DNA of 64,000 nucleotides from contig JAZAYU010000942.1 in assembly GCA_038501625.1 (NCBI GenBank), forward strand, positions 1-64,000. Reading direction: 5' to 3'. Each line of letters begins with the position of its first letter. The first letter of the stretch is position 1. The notes beneath the pieces were generated by a model. That model did no database searches. It was given only the letters and a program-made list of their open reading frames with translations, and was not told the DNA's origin. The DNA is from Corbicula japonica (lineage: Eukaryota > Mollusca > Bivalvia > Venerida > Cyrenidae). A program made the position numbers and the translations under genes. Below, piece after piece: positions 1-12,500 of the stretch.

Positions 1-147
1 ATAGTACTTCTAAATTTATTTTTTGTTTGTAATATTTCGGCCAGTTTAAATCGGGTGGTTTCAATATCCTAGCCAATATAAATTTGGATATTGTTCAATC
101 ACCCCCAGGGATATACTTCCTGCTTTTTAAATTTTGCCTTTGGCGTT

Positions 148-362
148 GTCTGTGATATGCAGGATTTATATTCTAAGATCCCCTCTCAAAATTCTATTCT
201 GTTTTGTTCCGCCCATTGTTTTCTCGTTTAGGGCAAACCCATTCTTTTATCTTTTAAAAAGCATTTCCGTTACTGCCTATGAACAGGCTCAATCAAACCG
301 AGCCTGCAATATTTTCATATTTGTCGTGATCGAGGGTCTTCAAAGTTCCCTTTTCATCTATT
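148..362 (+). repeat. Interspersed repeat family R1, copy a (internally deleted)
   Basis: The same sequence occurs in reverse complement at 6853-7226 and in part at 34588-34681. Shared blocks include the stretch with GGGCAAACCCATT, a core GGCTCAATCAAACCGAGCC that can fold on itself, and the tail TTTCAAAGTTCCCTTTT. Relative to copy b this copy lacks a central block. It is probably a non-autonomous element; no coding capacity was seen, and the short ORF across it has no recognisable domain. Confidence 0.75.
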
Positions 363-654
363 AGAACTTAGTTTAATCACAAGTGAATAATTGATTTGCC
401 ATAGAAGAGCTAAATTAAATTGAAAACAAAGTACAGATGGTTCAGAAAGAAAAAAATATCATAAAACCTAGTCATTCAGTCTGAGTGACAATAACCAGCC
501 GCTGTTGTTGGTTGAAAAGAAGATTTTGAGATTGAATGTTAGTGGTAATATGTTACAGTATTTTAAAACAAAATGATGTATTAAACATCTATAACAATTA
601 ACTGGTAGCAATATCGCTAAATAAACGAATGAAAATAGGCAATTATATAAACTT
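363..654. other. Non-coding AT-rich spacer
   Basis: No supportable gene, hairpin or repeat was seen between the two interspersed repeats. Confidence 0.4.
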
Positions 655-1212
655 ACGATGATTCACCCATCTGCAGTTGATCATCATGATTACCTCTTTG
701 TTTTTGAATGCTCAAGAGTTTATGAAGGTGAATAGGAAATCTTGTAAAAGAACATAGAAGCTCGATCTGTTTTTTTTATCCCTATCATCGTGTTCTTCCT
801 GATTTCACTCCAAGGGGCTCTGGTTTCGGTAAGGTTATTGAGTACCCGCCTTTTGCTTGACAATGCTATTCGCCTTTTATGTTTTATATGGTTTCGTGCT
901 TGTGCATGTAACATTGTCGAGTTGATGGGTGAGTTAGAGATTTCCACCAAGATATTTTGAACTTTTTTGTTCATATGAAAAATTGTTGGGGCAAGTGTGA
1001 GGTAAGTGCACCCTAAAACCTGGTTTAAACCCCCAGTGGCAAATTATTTTAAACCTGACGGTTCCAAGGCTGTAACACATCGGTTTTTTTTCTGTAAATT
1101 ATTAGTGGTGTCCGTTTTGAAATTGGTCATTTTATAAATAATGCTCTCTCTTCCTCTCGGCTGTGTAGAGAGGCTGTGTCTTCTGAATGTGGCAATACCT
1201 GGAATTCATATT
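655..1212 (+). repeat. Interspersed repeat family R2, copy a
   Basis: It is similar over its whole length to 45021-45602 in the same orientation, starting at CATCTGCAGTTGATCAT and ending near GTGTGGCAATACCTGG-like sequence. A conserved block contains CCTGGTTTAAACCCCCAGTG, which is partly self-complementary. Fragments recur at 29228-29328 (reverse), 54885-54955 (reverse) and 61447-61600. It is a dispersed family of about 0.56 kb with no obvious coding sequence; the class is unknown. Confidence 0.75.
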
Positions 1213-2034
1213 TCACTTTACTCTACAGCTACCACACTTCATCAAAATAATGATAATAATAAATAATATAATTCAAACTTAAATTATATGCTTGAATTAA
1301 TTTTCTTTTATACAAATATATCAATAATTATTTAAATGTCAACACTCACGTCAAAGGTCTCACGTGCAGACAATATATATATTCAATATATATATAAACA
1401 TTTGCAAATATACATGAAACGCAATGATGACAAAATGTCAAGCAAACAAAATTTATCTGTTACATGTACATAGCATACAGTATATTAAATCAGCCTTCAT
1501 ATTTTGACACATTCATTCATTGAATGTTATTACCACAAACATGATAAAAGCAAATTAAAACACATGCATATTTTGGTATGGACTAAAAAGCAAAACACCG
1601 ACTTTACATGAACAAAATTTCTTTGTCAATCCTCTTTTTTATGTCTTGGATTGAGAATATGGAAAGATACAGAATTTAAAGAGGTTTTGATGTAAGTTTC
1701 TTTAAATAAAAAAATAAATTACAATCTCCATCTCTTAACGCCATGCATGCTCGTAGAGGTGGAGATTTGACTGACATAGATTTGAATGGATAATAAGACT
1801 TTTGCGTTTGATGACAATCTAACATTCACATTCACTTACTTAAAACCAGACGTTTAAAATAGATTCAAATGTATTAAGCATAATTCATACATGTTAAAAT
1901 AAACAACATTTAACAAAATTGCTTTTGAGAGCAATCATTAATGACACTAATTATTGCAGTATTATTAATTATCATTCACAAGTTATCGATTGTTTACCTA
2001 TCCCGTAAATCATGTTTAATGTTTTTTCCTCCGT
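1213..2034. other. Non-coding AT-rich DNA
   Basis: No gene is supportable. A short AT palindromic stretch (ATATATATATTCAATATATATATA) lies near 1372-1396. Otherwise nothing was recognised. Confidence 0.4.
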
Positions 2035-5000
2035 CAAAATATTTACATGTCAAACACTTACAATAAATAAAATAAAATACAAAATTTATTTTCTGTCGGT
2101 ATACTATCAAAATAAAACGACGTAAGATGTAAAGCCTTTTCCCGACGTGTTTTAAATTACGTAAATTCTAGTTTACTTCTCCACTTCATACATAGCTAAC
2201 TATGGTCTGAAGATATAATGAACAGAAAAGAACAAATCAAAAAAAAAAAAAAAATGACTGGCATTTCATAAAATAATTTTTATTGGTCTTAGTTCATGGA
2301 CAGTGCAAGATTGAGAATGCTATTTTTGGCATGGAATTTCAAAGGTATATCTTTTTGATTAATTTATACAAAATTTACACAATCTCAAAAAATATATTAA
2401 TGAAGTAAAAACGTACTTTAGCATTGAGAAATTTAGTTTAACAAGTAAGAAAAAGTCGATTTTATACGTTAAGTTGTGAAGTTCCTATTTTTTATTAATT
2501 TATCCTAAATAAAATCATCTTCCAACTTCTTCTATTGTTACCACTCCCCAAACATATCGTAAGTTTTAAAATTTCATTTTTGTTTCAATGGTTGACTGGT
2601 CTTGTTATAAAGATAATTACATGTAGGTTATTAGGTTCGTTTTTGCATATATGCTATATGCCTTTCGTTATTGTTTGTTTACCTTGCTTTTTTCTAAAAG
2701 TGGTAGGCGCTCTAACCTCTTGTCTTCATGAACTTTGATCAGACAAGGATACAACATCTTCATGACAAAGTCATACAAATCACAACAAAAACAACCACCA
2801 ACATAAAAATTCAACACATTATAGTATGTAATACAATTTCAAGCGAATGAACAGCCGACGAACATTGACAGACTTTATTTCAATATTGAATATAGATTGT
2901 CTTATAACAAGTCATTCTTTAAATATAATTTTACAAAACCTGTCTCATCACAATAAGGTAACACTTTTACAAATTTGTAAAAAGAGAGATGACATAGAAC
3001 AACATTCATTTTGTTAAAACATTTACAAGTCAAACACTTACATACAATACAATAAAATAATAAATATTTCTGTCGGTATATTATCATCATACATGTATAA
3101 CAACATAAACTGTTAAGCTTTTGTCCGACATGTATACAAAAAAACCTCCAGTTTGTATATAGTTAACAATGGTCTAAATATATGATGAACCAAACCGAAC
3201 AAAACAAAACAGAACATGACTGGCATTTCGTACAAGTCAGTCTACTTCGCAGAGTTGTCGTTCCTTACACTAACTTTATATGTATATCTGCGAAATGCTG
3301 AATGTCAAAATTTTTTTACCAAACTCGACAGCCTTATTTTATACAGTCATTTATATGAATTTAAAAACTTGTGGTGAAACACATGACAGAAATCTTTACT
3401 ATCTTTCATTCAAACCGAAGAATCTCAAGCAAGTTTACATGTAATTCGTGAACTATTTTTTTGAGTTTAAAATAAAAGTAGTTGTAAGTAGTCCCAGCCT
3501 ATAACAGAGGTGAATGTAATGAGCCGATAGTGTAAGAGATTGCGTACAAGTATTTTTATTGGTCTTAGTTCATAGAAAGTGCAAGATTGAGAATGCTTCT
3601 TTTTGACATGGAATTTCAAGGGTATATCCTTGTCATTAATTAATACAAAACTTACACAGTATCAAATATTATATTTATGAAATAAAAGGATACTTTTAGA
3701 AATTTCGTATTGTATTTAAAAGGAAAATAGATAAATATTTATATGAATTCTTAAGTTTTGAAGTTCATCGTTTTTATTCATGACGCTTTTGATAGCTTCA
3801 TTATCAAAATATATATTTAAATGTAAAATTTTCAAGTGCAAGAATGCTTTGTTTTGGCATTATATTTGAAGTGTTTATCATTGTCATTAAATTTAAAAAA
3901 TACTCTGTCTCAAATATAATATTAAAAAATAAAAACATTTTTAAGAAAGTTATTGTAATAAGTAAAATAAATCAATTTTGATTTGGATTCATAAGTTATG
4001 AAGTTGCTCTTTTTTGTTCATGTAGCCTAAATAATAACACGTTCCCACTTCTTTCGGTGTCTGTTTGTTTTACAACTCCCCTAATACTTTCAATAGCCTG
4101 GCTTTCACAAAACATATTTTGTAAGTTTAAAATTTTCATTATTGTTTCAATGATTGACAAGTCTTCTTAATATAAAGGTAATTACATGTAGGTTATTAGG
4201 TGGGTCGTTTTCGTTGTAAAAACTTTGGAAAGAATACTTTCTTTTTTTCGACCAGATTATAAAATCTGTCATATGCATACGATAATAGTTTGTTTTATTT
4301 GCTTGTTTCTCACACTGTAAGGGGTTCACGTTCTTGTGTCCATGAACTTAATTTGGCAATGATACTCCCTCTTCTTAACAAATTCATACAAATCATAGAT
4401 ATCACAGCGAAAAAATGCAACACATCAATAATACAATCTTGAATTATACAATATAAAGCTAATGTACAGCCGATGAACATTGTCAAACTAATTCAATGTT
4501 GAATAGATTTTGTCTAATAACAAGTGATTTTTTCATCATATATAATTTTACAAGTCATAAACCAGTATCATTTCAAAAATGTAAAAATTGAACAAATAAA
4601 TAAAAAGAAGGGTCACAAAAATAACATTTTCAAAATATTTATAAGTAAAACTCTAAAATAAAATACAATAAAATAAAACAAATATTTTCTGTCTATTATC
4701 ATCATATAATAACATAAGGTGTTAAGCTTTTGACCGACTTGTTTACAAAAATCTAGTTAACTCCTTCACAACATACAAAGTTAACTATGGTCTTAAGATA
4801 TAATGAACCAAACCGAACAAAACAGAACAATACATGACTAGCATCCCGTACAAAGTATTTGTATTGGTCTAAGTTCATGGATATTGCAAGATCGTGAATG
4901 CTTCTTTTGGCATGGAATATCAAGGCATATTCTTGTCAATAAATAAAAAAACTTACAAAGTCGAAAATTAAAACATAATTCAAGGTAGATTCTATTTCGT

Positions 5001-5645
5001 AATGTGTTGATCAGAAAAATAAACTTTATATATGAATTCATAAGTTGTGAAGTACATCTTTTTTATTCATGACACTTTTGATAGCCTCGTTTTCCAATTA
5101 CATATTTTAAGTTTAAAAATATCGTTTTTTGTTTCAATGGTCGACTAGTCTTCTTATAAAGATCATTAAATGTAGGTTATTAGTTCGTGTTCGTTGTATT
5201 TTTGTCAATCTTTAGAAAACCATTATTTGGAAAGAATTATACTGTCTTTATTCTTTTAGATTATCAAATCTGTCAAAAGCATACAGTTGTGATTTGTCTT
5301 TTTTTCCCTTTGTTTCTAAAAGTGATAGGCGCTCACATTCTTGTATCCATTAACTTTGATCAGATAATGATACAAAATCTTCATGACAAAGTCATACAAA
5401 TCAAAGATATCACAACGAAAATAAACACAAAAAATGAACAACATTAATAATATAATGTTTACCACAATTTAAAGCAAATGAACAGCCGATGAGCATTGTG
5501 AAACTATATTTCAATATTGAATACAGATTGGCATTCTTTTACATACATAATTTTACAAGACCAGGCTCATCACAAAAAGGAAACCATTCTACAAATATGT
5601 ACAAAGAAGGGCAACATAAAAACGACATTTGATATTTCCTTTCGA
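2035..5645 (+). repeat. Degenerate tandem array of three large repeat units
   Basis: Three diverged units begin at about 2035, 3010 and 4625. Markers repeat in order: CAAACACTTACA-like starts, a TTCTGTCGGTAT-like block, ATGGTCTGAAGATATAATGA (2203, 3171, 4789), ATTGGTCTTAGTTCATGG (2282, 3560, 4862) and ACATGTAGGTTATTAG (2618, 4186, 5170). The middle unit is longer (about 1.6 kb against about 1.0 kb) because it contains an inserted stretch and an internal second copy of the GTGCAAGA...GAATGCTT block near 3835. The short ORFs across it differ between units and are not credible genes. Confidence 0.75.
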
Positions 5646-5990
5646 ATATCATACATTGTATAAGCATGAACATTTACATAAAAGTAAATTGCATCTTTAA
5701 TAACAAACAACAGGTCTTAAACGGATTCAGGTAGATTCTTAAAGAATAAACTGAGTCTAAAGCAGTAAAGCAGTCATATATAAAACTTCTAGGCAAAATG
5801 CATATATGACTGACACTCAAATACTGTTTTGAATTAATTTTTAAACTTCTAAACTGTTACAAAACCGAAAAACAAAACCAATCTTGTCCACACAAATGTT
5901 ATCATTGTACTCTTAAAATCGATATTTCATTTTGAAAGCCCAACTTAATATTATAAAAATAAAACTAATATTAATCTTAGTCTTTAAAAA
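5646..5990. other. Non-coding spacer
   Basis: AT-rich sequence between the tandem array and the CAA microsatellite, with no recognisable feature. Confidence 0.35.
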
Positions 5991-6030
5991 CAACAACAAC
6001 AACAACAACAACAAAAACAACAACAACAAA
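5991..6030 (+). repeat. (CAA)n microsatellite
   Basis: About a dozen CAA triplets with one interruption (CAAAAACAA). Confidence 0.95.
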
Positions 6031-6245
6031 GGTTAACAAGGTCTTTCCGTTGCAAGATAATGCCTTTTCAAGTTCTAAGGCGATTCTGTTGTTTTTAATC
6101 ATTTACAACGAATCTCTGAATTATTTTTCAACGAATTTTTTGTAGTTTATCATCTGTAAACAATTAATTCGTCTTAAAACATCAATAATAGAAACAACGT
6201 TCTATATATTCCAAAGTGACCTGGAACAGTTAATGAATATTCATT

Positions 6246-6534
6246 TCATCGCATAGTATACTGTTGTTCACAACCTGGATTTATATATTCAAGGTTTTTG
6301 GTGTATACGATGGTGCTTCCGGAATGACATGCTGCTTTTTGGTGGTTTTTAACCTTGAACTTCAGTAAGTGTTTGAAATTACACATTCCGCATTTATAAG
6401 CTTTGATTACCTGTTGGTGTTTTGCTTTCCAATGCTTCTTGAAGCCGGAATACGATTTAAATCGCACGTCACATCGTACTACCATGCATTTTTCACCAGG
6501 TGATATTTTCGGTAGAGACATCCCAACCGTTAAA
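6246..6534 (-). CDS. Candidate terminal exon with two C2H2 zinc fingers
   Basis: An acceptor TTCGCAG at 6535-6541 opens a 289-base exon ending at a TGA (6246-6248). It encodes about 95 residues with two finger-like motifs. The first is C-x4-C-x12-H-x4-H (in CMVVRCDVRFK...HWKAKH) and the second is C-x2-C-x12-H-x5-H (in YKCGMCNF...NHQKAACH), so spacing is slightly non-canonical. The exon starts with one base before the codon frame, which exactly fits the phase-2 donor GTAAGT at the end of the NACHT-LRR exon (9076-9081), giving a junction Asn. The polypyrimidine tract is weak. Alternatives are that it is the last exon of an unrelated minus-strand gene or a relic. Fingers of this type may bind nucleic acid or protein; nothing here tells which. 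Confidence 0.45.
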
Positions 6535-9500
6535 CTGCGAATGGAATGTTTAATACATTAAAAACGTATTTGTCTTCTTCAGTAACTGAGAGTTATATGG
6601 TACTGCAAAACTCCAAGAAAATTAACACAGCAATCAGAAATAAATGAGGCGCGTCAAGGGAAAAGGTATATTCGGACAGTGGACGTCAATTCTTGAAATA
6701 ACGCCGTATAGTTGAGAGATTATAATATTGCTTATCAATAATAAATAACGGTAAGTTCTTTCCAAATAAAGAAACAAAATAAAAAAAAGACAAAAATATG
6801 ACCTAAAATACATTTTCAGTGGCGTGCATTAGACAAGTTTTAGTAATAGGTGAAAAAAGAACTTTGAAAGCAACCGAACACGACAAAAATGAAAAAAACT
6901 GCTGGCTCGGTTTGATTGAGCCTGTTCATGGGCAGTAATGGGAATGCATATTACTGCCCACGCCGCCTAGCCCCGGGTTGAGCGCAACCCAGTAATTACA
7001 CCAATAAATAGTACAATTTCGATCCATCCCAAACGATGGTATGCATATGGCGGTGAACATGGAACCTTCAATGAGGTATTTTCAGATTAATACCATTCCA
7101 TGTTCAGCGGTGTATGGTCCCCAGATAAAGAAATGTGTTTGCCCTAAACGAGAAAACAATGGGCGGAACTAAACAAAATAGAATTTTGACAGGGGATCTT
7201 AGAATATAAATCCTGCATATCAGATTCAATTTTGTCAATTATTATATTGCTAATTGCCATAGATCCGGTTTAAAGAACTAAGTGAATGCTTCCCAGTAAT
7301 TGCTCATCCACTGAACTTGTTCAACCACCACCAATTAGCAAGGCGGTATCTGGTGACTAATTAGGTTTCAAGTGTAAAAGTTTTACATTTACTGTCCAAC
7401 TTCTTTAATTCGAACTTTGATAATTCGAACACCGTAGTTATTTCGAAATGTCTCGTATCTCGGTCCCGGCAAAACGCCTATATATCTCATATGTATTAAT
7501 CTTTGATAATTCGAACACCCGTAAATTCGAACTTCGAACTCAAAGTCCAGTCCCGTTGTTTCATTTTCTATAAATCTCCTTCTCGATATTTCGAACTAAT
7601 TGAAAAAAATAAGACAGGTCAAAGTTTTCACACAATAGCGGCGCCTTATGACTAGCGCACTTTATGAATTGATATCTCATAAAATTATATTTTAAAGAAA
7701 ATCTTAAATAATTAAGAGTAAAATAAAGTAAGTAAAATTGAGTGAATTTATAGTTCATAATTGCGTATGTTATAACGGACACCAAAATGAATGTTGATCA
7801 TAATTATCCTATCAGCATCAAAGTACTGTGACGCGGGGCCTGGACATTTATTTTCATCTTTGTCTCTTTTTCATTTGTATGTAGAACTTAATTCGAGATA
7901 TGCAAACGTTTATATTTAAACATGCTTAATTGTATTTTGAAAATAAGAATTATGGTTTACAATGTATTTTTTTTTATCACTTCCAACATGATAATACTAG
8001 TAAAGAGACAAAGACAAACGAACATATAGTGTCCGCTTACGTTGTTCCTCAGAACTTCGATATTTCGAACTGCCGATTATTCGAACTTTTTTCTTGGTCC
8101 CGTCTAGTTCGAATTATCGATGTTCGACTGTATATATTTATGAATCGAATGTATGCTTTTCGCGTTCTTCGAAAAAAAAGTTACAGTCATTGTTTACAAG
8201 TGTCTTTAAACATCGATTGATGTTTTTTTATCGATTTTACATTAAGTATTTGTAGACAAATCACGCAAACCTTCCAACAATAACAAATATTTGCGCTGCG
8301 TGTACAAATGACCAGCATGAGGCGCCTTATTTGAAATAGTTGTGAGCGAAAACGTTTTTTTCTTATAAATAAGCTTTTTAACATGAATGCAAGAAACGCT
8401 TCACTGTGGCAGTATTCTTTCGAAATATGATCAAACGATTAGATTGACATTTTCCTCAGTCTTTTGTAAGGTGAGTGAGAGATATTTCTGCGACAGCAAT
8501 TTATATAGTCAGCAACCTCCTTTATCTGGGCATTTAGTGATATCACACATTTTTTATCACCATTGTTTAATATGAATGGTTCATAAACTGAAATTTTAGC
8601 TTTCAATATTAATATATTGTAAAACTTGGTAGACTTTGTAAACGGAATATAATGATAGGAACTCTTGTTTCGTTCCGTCATTCACCTATCTACATTAAAT
8701 GTGCATCAGTAATTATCTTTGTCAACAAAAGCACCTTTTTTGCTTAAAATGCATTTGCTTAATACAGAATGTATATAAGAACAAGAATTGTGTAAGCAAT
8801 AAATACAAATATTTTCTAAAGCTATGATAAATAGTAATAATTTGAATCATGAAAGATTGGTACTTTATGAAACGGAGCAGGAACAAAACAAGATTCAAGG
8901 AGTTGTTACATTGAAGTAACATTGCATTGAACCCCATAAATTTGTCGTGACTTTAACATAAATAACAATAAATGGAAATAGTTATAGTATTTTAAAAGAT
9001 ACAGTTAATGATTGCCAATATAGACCTAATTAAGGGTTGCGGTAAATAAAATTAAAATGAAAATCAATTTAAATCACTTACTTCTGTGTACCTGACGATC
9101 TTAATCCACCTCGAACGCATGTATTTGACAGGAAATAGAAGTCCTCACAAACCGTTATTAATGACGATGAATCTAAGTCAGCCCTAATATTGGTCCATTC
9201 TTCTGGTGAAGGTCCCTCTAACCAGTATAATTTCAATGTGACGGAAACTTGCAGTGTACTGACAACAAATAGCAGTTTCCTCCATGTCGATGCAGGGATA
9301 GACATACATTTCAGTGTTAAACACATAGGCTGTGACATGTAGCCCAGACTCAAAAACAATAATCTCCAAGCCGTTTCAGACAAACCTGTCTTACACAGCG
9401 TCAAGTTTAATGGCCTCTTCAGTTTGTCCGTGCTCAGAAATAGATCTTTCCACGCCGAATCAGATATTTCTGTTCCACACATAGTCAAATCAAAGGGCTG

Positions 9501-12500
9501 TGTGTCGTTGCCAAAATTTAGGAACAGTATTCCACATGTTGCTTCTGAAAATGACATGTTTGTTAAATATAGCTGTTTTAGCTTGCTGGCATGGGAGATG
9601 TTTAGGTCTTTGACAGGTATATTCTCGAGACGAAGTTCCTGAAGGAGGCTGATTTGTAAGAAATCTAACTCGCCGAGTGGTATCTCCTTTAAATGAAGCC
9701 GCTGCAACATGCTTGTCTGCGATAGGTCTAGTCCACTAAGAGGTATATTTTCGAGATGTAGCGACTGTAGCTGACTTGCCTGCGAAAGGTTTAAAATACT
9801 AAGCTGTAACTCATTTAGACGCAGTCTTTCTAGTTGACAAGTTTGAGAAAGGTCTAGCACACTGAGAGGTATATTCTCAAGTGTAAGGTACTTAATGTGG
9901 CTCATCCAGGAATCATGATCAAATACGTTAGATTGTTGTATCCCTTGACATTGATTAGGAGACTGAATGCGCCGAGAGAGGCTCAATACTACACCAGGAC
10001 ATGTGTCTCGATGGTCTGAGCATTGTATTCGTGTTAGCGTAAGTTGTTCAAGCTCTGTCTCGCAGCTGATGGAATTCAGCATATCTTGTATAGTTATGTG
10101 TGATAATAATGAAATGTTAGCTCTCATTGTTCGTAGGTGTGCACAACATTCTTTCATATGGAGCTCCTGGAGTGATATTTCGTCTAGGTGTATATCCTTA
10201 AGCAGACGGACCTCGGAAATATCTAACACACTGAGTGGTACCCGGAAAAGATTAATTTTTTGCAGCAGACTGTTCTGACAGATTATCAATGGTACACCAT
10301 GACATCCGTCAAGATGGTCAGAGCATTTTATCTGCTTTAATGTGAGTTCTTCACAATTCATCATGGTTCCTATCGATCTTAAGATCTGCTCTATTTCGTT
10401 GTGCAATGACAAATATGACGAGAACTCAGCTTCCAGTGTACATGGATGAAGACAAGAACTGTTAACGCAGAACTTACGGAGAGGTATTTCTTTCAATTCT
10501 ATTTTTGTAAGTTCACTTGCTTGTGAAAGATCAATTTTTCTTGTCGGTACCTGGAATAAAATAAGCTTCTGCAGCTTGCTGTTCTGGCAGGTGCTTAATG
10601 AAAAACCAGGACATGTATTATGATCCGAGCATCGTATATGTTTCAGTGTGAGTTCTTTAAGCAATAAGCTGCTTGCTATGAAAGTAAAGAGATTGCGTAA
10701 ATCGTAGTGCGATAATCTAAATGTTGAATAGTAATATTTCTCCGCACATGCGCATTGACAATCACCGATTATTCGGAGCTCAACGGTAGGTATTTCGTTC
10801 AGTTCTAAAGAATATAGTCGGTTCGCCCAGGAAAAATCTAACACACTTATTGGTATTTGGTACAAGTCAAGACTTATCAGATTGCTTTTTTGGTATACTG
10901 TCAGCGGTACACCAGGACATATGTCATGATGGTCTAAACATTGTATCTGTTTCAATGTCAGGTGTCGAAGATTTCTCCAGTTTCCAATGGCATTAAGTAT
11001 CTGGTGTATAGTGTTGTGTGTGAGTGAAACTTCAACAAATACGACATTCGATATGAAATGATATTCTGATTTTACAAGGAACTCAAGGAGAGAAATATCC
11101 TGTAGATGTATTGTATTTATCTGACTAGCCTGTGAGAGATCGAGCACACTTATTTGTACTCTTATTAGACGTAGCTGCTGTAACTCGCTATGCTCAGAGA
11201 TATTTAAAACGGCACCAGAACAGCTATCAACATCTTCTGAGCATCTTATCTGTTTCAAGGTGACTTGTTCGAGCATGTCAGAAATTCCTATGGACCTATA
11301 CATCTGCTGAATACTTTTGTATTTTAATGAGCCATTTGTCAAGTCAGCTTCTAGAATACTTAGGCATTCAATATTCAGGAGCAGCTCACTAAGTGTAACA
11401 TTCTGTAGCCGTATTTTATAAAGGTCGCTAGCCTCGGAAAGATTAAGCACACTGAAATTTACTCGGGACAGTTTTAACTTCTCAAGTTGGGTGTTATAGG
11501 AATTAAATTGTACACCCACACATTCTTTTGAGTGATCGAAACAAAGAATCCGACGAATTTTAAGTTTTTTAAGCATCCTCCCTCTCCCGATGGAACAAAA
11601 TAAGTCGGTTATTTGGCTATGTGATAATGAATGCAAACGTGATAGTACACATTCCTCAAGACATTCTGTGTTTATGTGAAGCGCACTTAACCCGAGCAGT
11701 TCCTGTACATCAATCTTCTTAAGCCGGTGTGTCATGGACACATCTATCTGACTGATAGGTATTTTCTTTAGACATAGCTTAATTAGATTGTCTAATTTAG
11801 ATAGATTCATCAGGACACCAGGACAGCTGTATGGATGGTCAGAGCACTCTATTCCTTCCAATATAAGTTCAACAAACATTCGTCCACTTCCTATGGAATC
11901 AATGAGGTTTTGTATGCTGGCATGGGATAATGAACATACAGCATTTATTTCACATAGCTTTAAACATGTAGAATTCATTTGAAGCACACGTAACCCAGAC
12001 AGATCTTCCAGATGGATTTTCTGAAGCTGGTGTGCCATGGTCGCATCTAACTGAATGATATGTACATTATTTAGATAAAGATTTTTGAGCTTGTTTAATT
12101 TTGAAAGATTCATAGGAAAACCATGACAGCGAGAACCATGGTCAACGCACTCTATTCCTCCCAATATAAGTTCTTCAAGCATTTGTCCGCTTCCTATACA
12201 ATCAATGAGGTTTTGTATATTGGTATGGGATAATGAACGTTCATCATGCATTTCACATAGCTTTAAACATTTAGTATTTATCTTAAACACACATAGTCCA
12301 GTCAGATGTTTCAGGGAAATTTTCTCAAGTTGGTGTGACATGGACGCATCAAGATGACTGATAGGTATATGATCAAGGTTCAGCTTTTTTATCTTGCTCA
12401 ATGCTGAAAGATTCATCAGTACACCAGGGCACCTTTTTGGATGGTCAGAGCACTTTATTCCTTCCAATATAAGTTCTTCAAACATTTGTCCACCTCCTAC

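Noticed and set aside
5187..5447. 86-residue plus-strand ORF in the tandem array
   Set aside because: The equivalent positions in the other units are not open and no domain is visible.
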